Source of the DNA: Thiospirochaeta perfilievii
GTDB taxonomy: Bacteria > Spirochaetota > Spirochaetia > DSM-2461
NCBI RefSeq assembly: GCF_008329945.1
Contig: NZ_CP035807.1
Span: 3,348,001-3,412,000 of the forward strand
Direction: 5' to 3'
Length of the DNA: 64,000 bases
Positions 22,744 through 31,215 of the stretch are shown in pieces (position 1 is the stretch's first letter; the number at the start of each line of letters is the position of its first letter). A program made the position numbers and the translations under genes. The notes under the pieces are model-generated. The model had not been told where the DNA came from and did not search any database. It saw nothing but the letters and a program-made list of their open reading frames with translations.

Positions 22744-22799
22744 GCCAACCTTTTGAAAGTATTTTATGAAAATAGAATTTATTTCTGGTTGGCTTTTTT
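22744..22799 (+). terminator. Long-loop terminator-like hairpin
   Basis: GCCAACC (22744-22750) pairs with GGTTGGC (22787-22793), followed by six T. The loop of 36 nt is unusually large. It lies between the 5S repeats and the truncated recombinase. Confidence 0.5.
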
Positions 22800-22868
22800 A
22801 TTTATAAATCAGAGCAGAAATAGTTTTATTAAGATAGTATCAATAAAGTAATTTATATAGTTTTCTAA

Positions 22869-23219
22869 ATGTTATCTAGGAATTTAAGTGGTCATAAACC
22901 TAAAGGAGTAGATATAAATCAGAAATCTCTCTTTTTAAACTTCTCCTATCAGAAACTATCAGCAGATATGGTAAGAAGAAGGTTTAAGAAATACCTAGAG
23001 TTATCAGACCTTGATGGTCAGGGTTTTACTCCCCATTCTTTACGCCATAGCTGTGCTACACACCTACTGCAAAACGGTGCAGACATTAGATATGTTCAGG
23101 AGTTATTAGGACATGACTCTATCCAGACTACAGTTGGTTATACCAAAGATATAGTTAAGGGATTAAAGAAACTACATAAAACTTATCATCCAAGAGAAAA
23201 TGAGCTTTATCCAGAATAA
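22869..23219 (+). pseudogene. C-terminal fragment of a tyrosine recombinase (integrase)
   Basis: 116 residues match only the catalytic C-terminal part of XerC/XerD-type integrases: [21 protein letters not shown] with the HxxR box, LGHDSIQTT with the second His, and a candidate nucleophile Tyr in VGYTKD. The arm-binding domain and the first catalytic Arg and Lys are missing, and a stop codon lies directly before the ATG. It is therefore a remnant and probably not active alone. It marks this stretch as an old mobile or integron-like region. Confidence 0.8.
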
Positions 23220-23225
23220 AAGATA

Positions 23226-23254
23226 TTGTTTTGTCTGTACATTCGATGTACAAT
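23226..23254 (+). promoter_or_regulatory. Promoter with embedded operator for the toxin-antitoxin pair
   Basis: TTGTTT (23226-23231), 17 nt, TACAAT (23249-23254). A perfect inverted repeat, TGTACAT-TCG-ATGTACA (23236-23252), fills the spacer and overlaps the -10 box. That is the expected place for autorepression by a CopG/ribbon-helix-helix antitoxin. Predicted transcription start falls on the GTG at 23261. Confidence 0.7.
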
Positions 23255-23260
23255 AGTAAC

Positions 23261-23551
23261 GTGAGATATGAATGGAATCCAGAGAAAAATGAATGGTTAA
23301 AGATAGAACGTAATATTTCTTTTGAGAAGATTGGTTTTCATTTAACTAGGGGAGATGTTTGGAAGATTATTAAGCATCCAAATAAGGAACAATATCCAAA
23401 CCAAGAAATATATTATGTTATCGTCGAAGATTACATTTATGCTGTTTCTTTTGTTGTAGGTACAGATTATGTATTTCTTAAGACAATAATTCCTAATAGA
23501 AAAGCAACAAAGGAATATCGTAAAGAGATGGAGATAAACGATGAAATTTGA
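23261..23551 (+). CDS. BrnT-like toxin of a type II toxin-antitoxin module
   Basis: Probably a ribonuclease-type toxin of the BrnT/COG2929 (DUF497) group, by resemblance. The sequence MRYEWNPEKNEWLKIERNISFE shows the family N-terminus, and the C-terminal half has the FLKTIIPNRKATKEYRKE segment. The frame can be extended to 23231, but family proteins begin with the YEW motif, and GTG 23261 lies exactly where transcription should start, so I use 96 residues. It overlaps the antitoxin gene by 11 bp. The toxin-first order is usual for this family. Confidence 0.75.
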   Translation: MRYEWNPEKNEWLKIERNISFEKIGFHLTRGDVWKIIKHPNKEQYPNQEIYYVIVEDYIYAVSFVVGTDYVFLKTIIPNRKATKEYRKEMEINDEI

Positions 23552-23816
23552 TGAAGAAGAAGAGATGATTCTCAGTGCAATAGAAAATGACGAAGTAGAA
23601 GCAAGAACACCTAGTAAGGAAGATATCGAATTTATTAAAGAGACTGCTAAAAATACTTTTAAGAAGAATAAGAGTATTACAATTAGACTCTATGAACATG
23701 ACTACGTTAATATACAAAAGAAAGCTATGGAGATGGGAATCCCATATCAGACTTTAATATCAGGTTTAATTCATAGGTATGTAGAGGGTGATGTTTCACT
23801 TAAAACTGTTTCGTAA
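23541..23816 (+). CDS. BrnA/CopG-like antitoxin (ribbon-helix-helix)
   Basis: 91 residues. The C-terminal half (ITIRLYEHDYVNIQKKAMEMGIPYQTLISGLIHRYV) is the classic ribbon-helix-helix DNA-binding pattern of COG5304 antitoxins, and the N-terminal acidic half (KFDEEEEMILSAIENDEVE) would contact the toxin. It overlaps the toxin gene. It likely binds the palindrome in the shared promoter. Confidence 0.8.
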   Translation: MKFDEEEEMILSAIENDEVEARTPSKEDIEFIKETAKNTFKKNKSITIRLYEHDYVNIQKKAMEMGIPYQTLISGLIHRYVEGDVSLKTVS

Positions 23817-23932
23817 AATTTAGTGGTTTTTATTCTATAGCTGAGTTATATTATTGATAGATAGTTAAGAGAAGGGAATTTTTAGAGAGAGCTATAGTGT
23901 TTTGATTTCTTTAATTTTGTGTGAATCGCTGA

Positions 23933-24732
23933 GATGGTAACAACTGGTTTATTTATGCTGGTAATAACCCATTAAGATTCATAGATCCTACTGGATTAGC
24001 AAGTCGTGATGCTGATGGTAATTGGTCATATGATGGAAATCTAAATTTATATGAAGCTTCAGATATGGATAATAATGACTCTTCAAAAGGTTTATTAGCT
24101 ACACATCAAGAAGTTGATTCTGCATATGCTACAAATATAAATAAAGAACTAGACTCTTCTGCTGATATTGCTATAAATGATAATCTAACAATGAAATGGG
24201 GTGATTTATCGCAGCAGTTTAAAGAAAACGATCTTATGAAATCCGATATTAAAAAGAACAATTCGAAAGCTGGTGATTTCTTATTAAACGATGGTTTTAT
24301 GTCGCTAGATGAAGCAACTGAAATATTTGATAATTTTAACAAGACAGGAGACTTAAATGTAGATGATCTTACTGTTCACTTCAGTGTTCGGTACGCATTA
24401 AATGATAATTTACAATTTAATAAAATTTCTCCATCTCAGAAACAAAGTCTAATAAATAATGATAATGTTTCTATGTTTGGTACAAATTGGAATTCATTGT
24501 CGTTTATTAAGTCTATATTCATGGTCCATTTAGTAATAAAAAGTGGGTTAGTGAAAATGGTCATAGAGAATTAGTAACTAATAAGAAAACTGGAAATGTT
24601 GTTACAGATTTTAATATCTTTGGAACATTTAATTTCCGAGGTCCAGATGACTTTAATGGACACAAAAAATATGATGTAGACCCTTATGGTAAATATGGAT
24701 CTACTCCAGAAGAATATTTTAGTAAACAATAA
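23933..24732 (+). pseudogene. Displaced polymorphic-toxin C-terminus (RHS type), N-terminus missing and frameshifted
   Basis: The frame opens just after a stop at 23930 and begins inside an RHS-associated core motif (NNWFIYAGNNPLRFIDPTGLA), the junction that normally precedes a variable toxin tip. The toxin portion continues to TAG 24572-24574, but homologous-looking sequence continues in the -1 frame (IHGPFSNKKWVSENGHRELV ... FGTFNFRGPDDFNGHKKYDVDPYGKYG) to TAA 24730-24732. The shift therefore lies near 24508-24520. The RHS repeat body and any start are absent. I cannot name the toxin fold. A gene starts 12 bp later that could be its immunity partner. Confidence 0.7.
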
Positions 24733-24744
24733 GGTTGTGTGTAC

Positions 24745-25089
24745 ATGATAAAACGTAATGGGATAGGCTTAAATATTATTATTTATACAACTATTGCTCT
24801 TTTAAGTACAATTGTTTATGAGCAAATTTTTGACTTTGGAATTTCTTCTACATTCTTAATTGTTTTTGTAGGTTTGATCTTACAATGTTTGTTAAGTATA
24901 GCTTTAATTGGGAGTGGAACCTTTTATTTAGCTATTGGAATAATTAATATTTTATTCAGCATTGTGGCAGTTTTCTATATTATTAAGTTTATTAAACATA
25001 AAAAGAGTACTTTTTTAGTTGTTAATACTATTTTATGGGCAATTTCAGGGAATGTATCTATTTATTATTTGTTAGTTTATAGTGTGTAA
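24745..25089 (+). CDS. Small four-helix membrane protein, possible immunity protein
   Basis: 114 residues from ATG 24745 (a GTG two codons earlier is also possible). Four hydrophobic segments: GLNIIIYTTIALLSTIVY, TFLIVFVGLILQCLLSIAL, FYLAIGIINILFSIVAVFYIIKFI and FLVVNTILWAISGNVSIYYLLV. An AAGG sequence lies 10 nt upstream. The only functional hint is position: it starts 12 bp after the toxin-tip remnant, as immunity genes of polymorphic toxins do, and some immunity proteins are small membrane proteins. No family recognised. Confidence 0.6.
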   Translation: MIKRNGIGLNIIIYTTIALLSTIVYEQIFDFGISSTFLIVFVGLILQCLLSIALIGSGTFYLAIGIINILFSIVAVFYIIKFIKHKKSTFLVVNTILWAISGNVSIYYLLVYSV

Positions 25090-25095
25090 AATTGA

Positions 25096-25209
25096 TATAT
25101 TAAGCGTAAGCTTTTAGATTTAGTAGTTATTATTATCCATAATATGGACATTGGAGTAGACCCAACAAGTTGGGCAACTCAATTTTTTCATTATGGTTAT
25201 TTCAGGTAA
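25096..25209 (+). pseudogene. Possible 3' tail of another toxin tip
   Basis: A short open stretch without a start codon ends DIGVDPTSWATQFFHYGYFR and stop, followed directly by a terminator. The HNMDIGVDP-type ending resembles the DVDPYGKYG end of the adjacent toxin tip, suggesting a second, almost fully deleted cassette. The evidence is thin. Confidence 0.3.
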
Positions 25210-25222
25210 CAGTTAATTTAAT

Positions 25223-25249
25223 AGGCTATCCGGTTTGGGTAGCCTTTTT
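25223..25249 (+). terminator. Rho-independent terminator
   Basis: AGGCTATCC pairs with GGGTAGCCT around GGTTT and is followed by TTTTT. It closes the toxin/immunity remnant region. Confidence 0.85.
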
Positions 25250-25965
25250 GAGTTTATAGTCACATCAAATAATATTTGACCCCAAGTAAAAAGGTAGATC
25301 GAGGTTGTTTTTACGATAGTTTGGAATATAGACACCTATTACCCTATTCGTAGGAAGTTCTTGATGAAGTAAACAACTTCTGTTTGTGCTTGGACAGGTG
25401 AACAGAATACTTCTTATCGGGTGGAAGCGAAGCCGTAACGAACCGTTAATTTAGTTTAGTGTCTTTGACTGCAACAGTTTGGGAAAACTACCTATAGCCT
25501 TAATTTAACCTTAACTAAGTTCACTGCCAATAACCCGTGTTCTGATCTTTCCAGAAGGAATTCCCTGGTTAATTATTATGTACTAACAAAAAGTTATGAT
25601 AAATAACATTCATATCAACTCTTTGTAATTAATTTTAATTACATTGTATGTACAATATATGTATTAGTTGTTTAAAGTTTGAATAGGAAAGGTAACTGTT
25701 ACTTTAATTAAGTAGTCTAATGTTTTTAGTAGGGCTCTTTTTTATAATCAATAAACTTCTATATTTCAGTTAGTTTAATCTGTATTAACTCTTTTGATTT
25801 TCCTATAACAGAAATTGTTGACCAATAATTTTTCATTATGGAAATCTACTTAATAATCTTTCTCTATTACTCTAGGCAACAAATTATTAAAATTATATTA
25901 ATTGTTAGTAAATAGTATAGTTTTAATTATGTAAAATAGTAAAATGTATATATATAGGAGATTAA
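25250..25965. other. Unexplained non-coding block upstream of the MATE gene
   Basis: About 715 bp without a supportable reading frame. The first ~310 bp (25260-25570) are richer in G/C than the surroundings and contain several pairing possibilities: GACAC/GTGTC (25332 with ~25460), CCTA/TAGG (25336 with 25351), GAAGTT/AACTTC (25355 with 25375). They do not match any RNA family I know. The rest is A/T-rich with one small inverted repeat, ATTGTA-TG-TACAAT (about 25643-25656). Confidence 0.5.
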
Positions 25966-27321
25966 ATGAACAAAGAGATGAATAAACTCGGTACAGAAAA
26001 AATTGATAAATTACTATTTAAAATGTCAATGCCAGCAGTTATTGGAATGATGGTAAATGCTCTGTACAACGTAGTTGATACAATATTTATTGCCAGAGGA
26101 GTAGGTACAGATGCCATAGGTGGATTAGCTATTGCATTTCCAATACAGATCCTAATTATGGCATTTGGAATGTTATTTGGAACAGGAGCAGCTTCAATAA
26201 TTTCAAGGGCCTTAGGAGAGGGTAATCACGACAAAGCAAATAGTAGTGCAGGTAACGTTTTAATTATATCTGGAATTGTAGGTATACTTATTGCAATTCC
26301 TTCAATGATCTTCATTGAACCTATTTTACAGCTATTTGGAGCAACTGACAATCTACTTCCATACAGTAAAAGTTATATGGAAGTTATATTATTAGGAGCA
26401 CCACTAATAATATTTTTAATGGGTGGGAATAATATTGCAAGAGCCGAAGGTAATGCCAAGGTTGCAATGGTTTCTATGGTTATAGGAACAGGTCTTAATA
26501 TTGTTCTAGACCCTATTTTTATATTTATTTTCAACTTAGGGATAAGAGGAGCAGCTTTAGCCACAATAATTTCACAGTTTGTATCTGTAATTTATCTATT
26601 AAATTACTTTATTAGGGGTAAAAGTTCATTACATTTTACAAAACACGCACTAACACTCCAACCTAAAATAGTAGTTAGTATACTCTCTCTTGGTGTTCCA
26701 TCATTTATTAGACAGGCAGGTGGTAGTTTTGTTGCAGTAATCCTTAATAACGCTTTAGGTACTTATGGTGGGGATATTGCTATCTCTACATTTGGGGTTA
26801 TGAATCGACTATTAATGCTTGGTTTAATGCCTCTATTTGGAATAGCACAGGGTTTTCAACCAATTGCTGGGTATAACTTTGGTGCTAAAAAGATGGATAG
26901 ATTATGGGAGGTTTTAAAACACTCAATGGTGTATGCAACAATACTCTGTTTAATTTATAGTTCAATACTATTTTTCTTTCCAGAGTTTATGTTATCGATA
27001 TTCTCAACAGATCCTGAACTAATCTCTCTTGGGTCCTACGCAATGAACTATATAATAATGTTTTTGCCATTTATTGGTATTCAAGTAGTAGGTTCTACAT
27101 ACTTTCTTGCAATTGGTAAAATTGCACCATCTTTTGTTTTAGGATTAAGTAGACAGGTAATACTACTACTTCCATTAGTATTGATTTTACCAAAGTTTTT
27201 AGGGATTCAAGGTATATGGTTATCATTTCCTATTGCTGATGGCTTAGCACTTTTATTAACAGTTACCTGGCTTGTTTTAGATATAATTTATCTTAGAAAG
27301 AAAGAGTTAAATAAGTGTTGA
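25966..27321 (+). CDS. MATE-family multidrug/sodium antiporter
   Basis: A 451-residue inner-membrane exporter with 12 hydrophobic segments arranged as two MatE halves. The N-terminus (KMSMPAVIGMMVNALYNVVDTIFIARGVGTDAIGGLAIAFPI) and the second-half motif GIAQGFQPIAGYNFGAKKMDR are typical of the NorM/DinF-like MATE group. Substrate cannot be predicted. Ribosome site AGGAG is 5 nt before ATG. The stop codon overlaps the -35 box of the orphan 5S promoter. Confidence 0.93.
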   Translation: MNKEMNKLGTEKIDKLLFKMSMPAVIGMMVNALYNVVDTIFIARGVGTDAIGGLAIAFPIQILIMAFGMLFGTGAASIISRALGEGNHDKANSSAGNVLIISGIVGILIAIPSMIFIEPILQLFGATDNLLPYSKSYMEVILLGAPLIIFLMGGNNIARAEGNAKVAMVSMVIGTGLNIVLDPIFIFIFNLGIRGAALATIISQFVSVIYLLNYFIRGKSSLHFTKHALTLQPKIVVSILSLGVPSFIRQAGGSFVAVILNNALGTYGGDIAISTFGVMNRLLMLGLMPLFGIAQGFQPIAGYNFGAKKMDRLWEVLKHSMVYATILCLIYSSILFFFPEFMLSIFSTDPELISLGSYAMNYIIMFLPFIGIQVVGSTYFLAIGKIAPSFVLGLSRQVILLLPLVLILPKFLGIQGIWLSFPIADGLALLLTVTWLVLDIIYLRKKELNKC

Positions 27322-27347
27322 CTTAAAAGAGTAAAAAGTATTAAATA
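27318..27347 (+). promoter_or_regulatory. Possible promoter of the orphan 5S gene
   Basis: TTGACT (27318-27323), 18 nt, TAAATA (27342-27347); transcription would start about at the 5S 5' end. The -35 overlaps the MATE stop. Confidence 0.45.
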
Positions 27348-27352
27348 TCAAG

Positions 27353-27460
27353 GTCAGCGATGATAGCTCCAAGGCCACACCCGTTCCCATACCGAACACG
27401 GAAGTTAAGCTTGGATGCGCCGATGGTACTGCGTTAGTGGGAGAGTAGGTGATCGCTGGC
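27353..27460 (+). rRNA. rrf: 5S ribosomal RNA, orphan copy
   Basis: 108 nt, closely similar to the operon 5S through the whole core. The differences in helix I (GTCAGCGAT/ATCGCTGGC) and in the GCTCCAAGG/GCTTGGATGC arm keep base pairing, so the gene looks functional. A T-run follows. It is separated from the rRNA operon by about 5 kb of accessory DNA. Confidence 0.93.
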
Positions 27461-27509
27461 TTTTTTATTTATAACCAAAAGAATCAATCAGCTAATTACT
27501 ATTAAACAT

Positions 27510-27540
27510 AAAAAAAAGCCTGTAAAAATACAGGCTTTTA
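27510..27540. terminator. Bidirectional terminator after 5S and gpsA
   Basis: AAAAGCCTGT/ACAGGCTTTT stem with A- and T-tracts on either side, between the convergent 5S gene and gpsA. Confidence 0.9.
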
Positions 27541-27555
27541 TATTAGATTTGAAAA

Positions 27556-28611
27556 TTAAAATTTTGTTATTTTTAAGTACTTTTTAACTTCATCTTCTGG
27601 AGTGGAGTTCTTATTAAGGATATTCCAAACAGTATTTATTATATCTAATTTCAAACCATGCTTTTTAGCTAATTTATATGCATGGCCGACTGCTACAGCA
27701 CCTTCAGGTAGATATGGAAGTTTATCTAAGTTATCTATTAAGTCATCATAGTCTTTAAAGTTATCTAAAATATTGTTTAGTATAATATCCCTACCAAATC
27801 TTCTATTTCGACCATGTATACTTCTACATGTAACATCTAAATCCCCAACACCAGCTATGGATGTAAAAGTCTCAGCATGGGTTGCACCTAAACTTTTACC
27901 TAGGGACATAATCTCATTTAAACCTGCAGCTAGTAAAAGTGATTCAGTATTATCTCCAATAGCACTCGATCTCTCTTTTATAGCATCAAGTACACCAAAG
28001 GCTATAGCTATTACATTTTTTACAGCAGCTGATATTTGTACACCTACAACATCAAAACTTGAAAAAACATTTAATGAGTCAGAACTTAATAACTCTCTGA
28101 TTTTTATTGAGTTTTTTGGGTTTTTAGAAGCACTAATTAGGCCAGTAAAGCCTCCAGTTGCAACCTCTTCAGCATGACTAGGTCCAGATATATAGACTAA
28201 GTTATCCCTATAAAAACCAGGTAGATAGTTCTCAATTGTTTCAAGGATAAGTTTAGGTTCATCCTTAGATGGAATAAATCCTTTAGCTACAATACCAATT
28301 GTCGTTTTTCCCTCTTTTACAAATGGAACATCTAGTAATTTTTTTACACTATCTAATATAAATAGTGACGGACTTGCTAATATTATAATCTCTTTATCAT
28401 TAGCTGCTTCTAATATTGATGTAGTAGCAGTAATATTTTCTGGTAATTTTATTCCTGGTAAAAATTTCTTATTTTCATGTACTGAATTTATTTGATCACA
28501 GCCCTCTTTATCAAAGGACCACATTGTAACATCAATACCTTTTTCTGCAACTATTTTTGCAAGGGCAGTTCCAAATGCACCAGCACCAATTATACCTATT
28601 TTGTTAACCAA
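27556..28611 (-). CDS. gpsA: Glycerol-3-phosphate dehydrogenase [NAD(P)+]
   Basis: Reduces dihydroxyacetone phosphate to glycerol 3-phosphate for phospholipid synthesis. The Rossmann motif GIIGAGAFGTALA is at the N-terminus. The catalytic Lys region AAVKNVIAIAFG lies near 190, and the C-terminal GVGDLDVTCRSIHGRNRRFG motif is intact. The frame can be extended to ATG 28644 inside ndk, but AGGAG sits 7 nt before TTG 28611, giving MVNKIGIIGAGAFG, so I choose TTG (351 residues). It follows ndk closely and is probably co-transcribed. Confidence 0.95.
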   Translation of the reverse strand: MVNKIGIIGAGAFGTALAKIVAEKGIDVTMWSFDKEGCDQINSVHENKKFLPGIKLPENITATTSILEAANDKEIIILASPSLFILDSVKKLLDVPFVKEGKTTIGIVAKGFIPSKDEPKLILETIENYLPGFYRDNLVYISGPSHAEEVATGGFTGLISASKNPKNSIKIRELLSSDSLNVFSSFDVVGVQISAAVKNVIAIAFGVLDAIKERSSAIGDNTESLLLAAGLNEIMSLGKSLGATHAETFTSIAGVGDLDVTCRSIHGRNRRFGRDIILNNILDNFKDYDDLIDNLDKLPYLPEGAVAVGHAYKLAKKHGLKLDIINTVWNILNKNSTPEDEVKKYLKITKF

Positions 28612-28631
28612 GTTATTTCTCCTAAGGATAT

Positions 28632-29075
28632 TTAATCTATCCACTCTCTATTGTTATCGTTATATTCTATAATTTCTTCATCTTTAAAATATATGCTTAT
28701 CTCTCTCTCTGCGCTCTCCACAGAGTCTGAAGCATGTATTATATTTCTCATGGAGAATCCATAATCTCCACGAATTGTACCAGATGGAGCTTCTGGTGAA
28801 AAGGTCGGACCTACAATACTTCTTAAAATTTGTACTGAGTTTATACCCTTTAATACTAATAAAACTACTGGACCACTAGTTATATATTTTTCCATACCTG
28901 GATAGAAATCTTTATCTAGGTGCTCTTTATAATGCTCCTGGGCTAAACCTTTAGTTAATTGTATCATTTTTAAACCGACAATTTGAAAACCTTTTTTTTC
29001 AAGTCTACTAATAATCTCTCCAACAATCCTTCTTTGTAAAACTCCAGGTTTTAACATAGCAAAAGTTCTTTCCAT
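28632..29075 (-). CDS. ndk: Nucleoside diphosphate kinase
   Basis: Balances NTP pools by phosphate transfer through a histidine. 147 residues. ERTFAMLKPGVLQR at the N-terminus, GPVVLLVLKG, and the active-site His in NIIHASDSVESAEREI near 115 are all present. Compared with the usual NxxHGSD signature, the loop reads NIIHASDS, with the Gly changed to Ala. Ribosome site AGGAG precedes ATG. Confidence 0.95.
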   Translation of the reverse strand: MERTFAMLKPGVLQRRIVGEIISRLEKKGFQIVGLKMIQLTKGLAQEHYKEHLDKDFYPGMEKYITSGPVVLLVLKGINSVQILRSIVGPTFSPEAPSGTIRGDYGFSMRNIIHASDSVESAEREISIYFKDEEIIEYNDNNREWID

Positions 29076-29083
29076 TTTATCTC

Positions 29084-29794
29084 CTAATTATATGTAAAAG
29101 AGTATATAAGAGTTTTTTTTAGAAGGATAACATCTAATAGTGGAATATTAAATATTGCACTACTGTTATTCTCTATTTTACCCCCAACAATACTAGTTAT
29201 AGTTCCATTTATATTAATTTTTAAGTTAATGTAAGATCCTAAAATATCATTAGGTCCATCATCACCTAAAGAAAAACTCATCATCTCCATGTACTCATCT
29301 TGAGAAATACCTTGATTTGCATCAGGGCCTAACATATCTATACTCTCAAGTTTTAGTATAGGCAAAAACTCTTTTAAATATTTATAGTTATCTATGGATA
29401 AGTTTATTTTAAATGTTTTATCACCATTACCTTCGGTTATGGAAAATATTTTATTATTGTCAGGTATATTAATAAGTGGATTATAAAAAATATTGTTTAT
29501 ATTAGATACATTAAAGCTACCTGAATACCTATTTTTTATTGTTGATTCAACATTTACATTACTAATACTGTAGTTTCTCTCAAGACCTTTTTCTAATTCT
29601 TTAGGGTTTATAATTGAACCATTGTTATTACTATCTATAGCCCCCCACTCATATAGGGTCTTAACTAAGGACTCCTTATTTAAGGTATTAAACTTTACAG
29701 TAGCGCTATTATCTTCATTTATATCAATTATATGATTAGATGAGCAGGATAATACAAGAAAGGTCGTTAAAAATAATATTATAATGTTTTTCAC
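29084..29794 (-). CDS. Lipoprotein of unknown function
   Basis: 236 residues with a signal peptide and lipobox (FLVLSCSS, lipidated Cys at about 17). The mature part is rich in Asn, Ile and Ser and looks mostly beta-stranded; no known domain. The start overlaps the stop of the upstream exported protein gene by one base (ATGA-type junction), so the two are one transcription unit and may form an envelope pair. Function unknown. Confidence 0.75.
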   Translation of the reverse strand: MKNIIILFLTTFLVLSCSSNHIIDINEDNSATVKFNTLNKESLVKTLYEWGAIDSNNNGSIINPKELEKGLERNYSISNVNVESTIKNRYSGSFNVSNINNIFYNPLINIPDNNKIFSITEGNGDKTFKINLSIDNYKYLKEFLPILKLESIDMLGPDANQGISQDEYMEMMSFSLGDDGPNDILGSYINLKININGTITSIVGGKIENNSSAIFNIPLLDVILLKKTLIYSFTYN

Positions 29795-30756
29795 TATTTT
29801 ACTCCGTAGAAATTAGACATTCTCCTATCTGTACCTACTAGCTCATTGTCGCTAAAATCAAGGGTTTGAGTATTATACTTAAAAATATAATCTCTATTGT
29901 TTTCAATGTCACTAATATTATACTCTACAATTATGTAAAAACCATTAATAAAATTTATACTATTAGCTTCAACAATATACTTAGGTTCTCTGTCTGAAAT
30001 GTTACTATAAAACTCTTTTCTTAGTATAAGGTTATTATCTTCCCCTAGGTATAAAACTATCTTTTTATATTTAGCTGGCTCATAAACTACTTTATCCTCT
30101 TTAGGTTGAGTTATAATACTAGGTGTTAATGGTGTTAGGGGATATGAATTTTCTTCTTTATTATTATTTAATAAAGATGAATCTTGACTCTTTGATAAAT
30201 CTAAAAAAGTTGATGTTTCATTTACAATTTCTGAATCTTCAATAGTATTCTCTTCTATTGAAGGAATCTCATCACTTGTTGTATTCTCTTCTATTGTAGG
30301 AGCCTCTATTACTTCCTCTTTTTCAGTTACTAAAATTTTATCAGCATTTAAACCTTTATATTTAAATACAGAAGATTTTTCTAGAATTTTAAAATCTACA
30401 TTTCTGAATCCATAGTTTAACAGGTCAAGGGGTAGGGAGTCATAAAAATAGTTGTTATCTTCCATTTTTGAATTGTTTTTGTAACTAATGTCATTAGTTT
30501 TTTTTGCTGATGATTGGTATAAGTCTTCATTTATTTTAATAGACAAATCAAAAAAGCCATCTCTGTTTTTTGTTCTATATATTTTAAAAGAATCTATACC
30601 CTTTTTGCTACTTATACTTCCCTGTGCAAATAACATTTCACTACTTGCATTGAAACTATCTTCTAATAAATTTTTATCTATTATATTTTGACTATTAATT
30701 ACAAAAATATTAAATAATGATATAATTAAAAAAACTAATACACTTCTTTTATACAT
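29794..30756 (-). CDS. Exported acidic protein of unknown function
   Basis: 320 residues: signal peptide (RSVLVFLIISLFNIFVINSQN), an N-terminal folded part (SFKIYRTKNRDGFFDLSIKI), a low-complexity Glu/Ser/Thr/Asn linker (about 145-215, with EEV/ENTTSDEIPSIEEN repeats), then a beta-rich C-terminal part (YKKIVLYLGEDNNLILRKEFY). The C-terminal half resembles outer-membrane-lipoprotein-sorting (LolA-like) patterns only vaguely. AAGGAT precedes the start. First gene of a run with the lipoprotein gene, then ndk and gpsA. Confidence 0.7.
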   Translation of the reverse strand: MYKRSVLVFLIISLFNIFVINSQNIIDKNLLEDSFNASSEMLFAQGSISSKKGIDSFKIYRTKNRDGFFDLSIKINEDLYQSSAKKTNDISYKNNSKMEDNNYFYDSLPLDLLNYGFRNVDFKILEKSSVFKYKGLNADKILVTEKEEVIEAPTIEENTTSDEIPSIEENTIEDSEIVNETSTFLDLSKSQDSSLLNNNKEENSYPLTPLTPSIITQPKEDKVVYEPAKYKKIVLYLGEDNNLILRKEFYSNISDREPKYIVEANSINFINGFYIIVEYNISDIENNRDYIFKYNTQTLDFSDNELVGTDRRMSNFYGVK

Positions 30757-30960
30757 ATAAATCCTTTATATAACTCTTTATTCTAAAATAAATTATGTTA
30801 TTTTATGTGTAAAACATTATAATGTAAATGAAAGTTAGAATCAAGCTTAGGTTTAAAGTGTATAATTGTTAATATTTGTAGTACAAATTATTGCTTAGGT
30901 AGTGATAAAAGCAGGTTTTTTATGTTAATATTTTCAAATAATTATTAAAAAAGAGGTATT

Positions 30961-31215
30961 ATGAAACAAGAACTTCAATTTCCATTAATATATGATTTAA
31001 GAGTTATTTATGGAGGTGTAGCTACTGAAGGAATTTCAAAAATTACTAGACTGCTAAAGGATCTTTCAATTGAGTGTTGTAATGAAGTAATTAAGCCTGG
31101 GGGGAAACCTAATCTTTCTAGATTAGCTTTTAGTATTACTTTAATTAGTAAAGAGCAGATGGACTCCCTTTATAGTAACTTAAACAGTGTTCCAGGGATT
31201 AAATGGGCGACATAA
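30961..31215 (+). CDS. DUF493-like small protein
   Basis: 84 residues. The pattern FPLIYDLRVIYGG ... SFSITLISKEQMDSLYSNLNSVPGIKWAT-like ending resembles the DUF493/YbeD ferredoxin-like regulators (strand, helix, strands, then a helix with LYxxLxxxPGVK). A GAGGT ribosome site precedes ATG. The stop TAA overlaps the ATG at 31215 of the ligase gene (TAATG), so translation is probably coupled. Role unknown. Confidence 0.65.
   Translation: MKQELQFPLIYDLRVIYGGVATEGISKITRLLKDLSIECCNEVIKPGGKPNLSRLAFSITLISKEQMDSLYSNLNSVPGIKWAT

Noticed and set aside
22744-22799. Possible integron attC site beside the integrase fragment
   Set aside because: The inverted ends match a long-loop terminator and lack the core-site and bulge pattern of attC.
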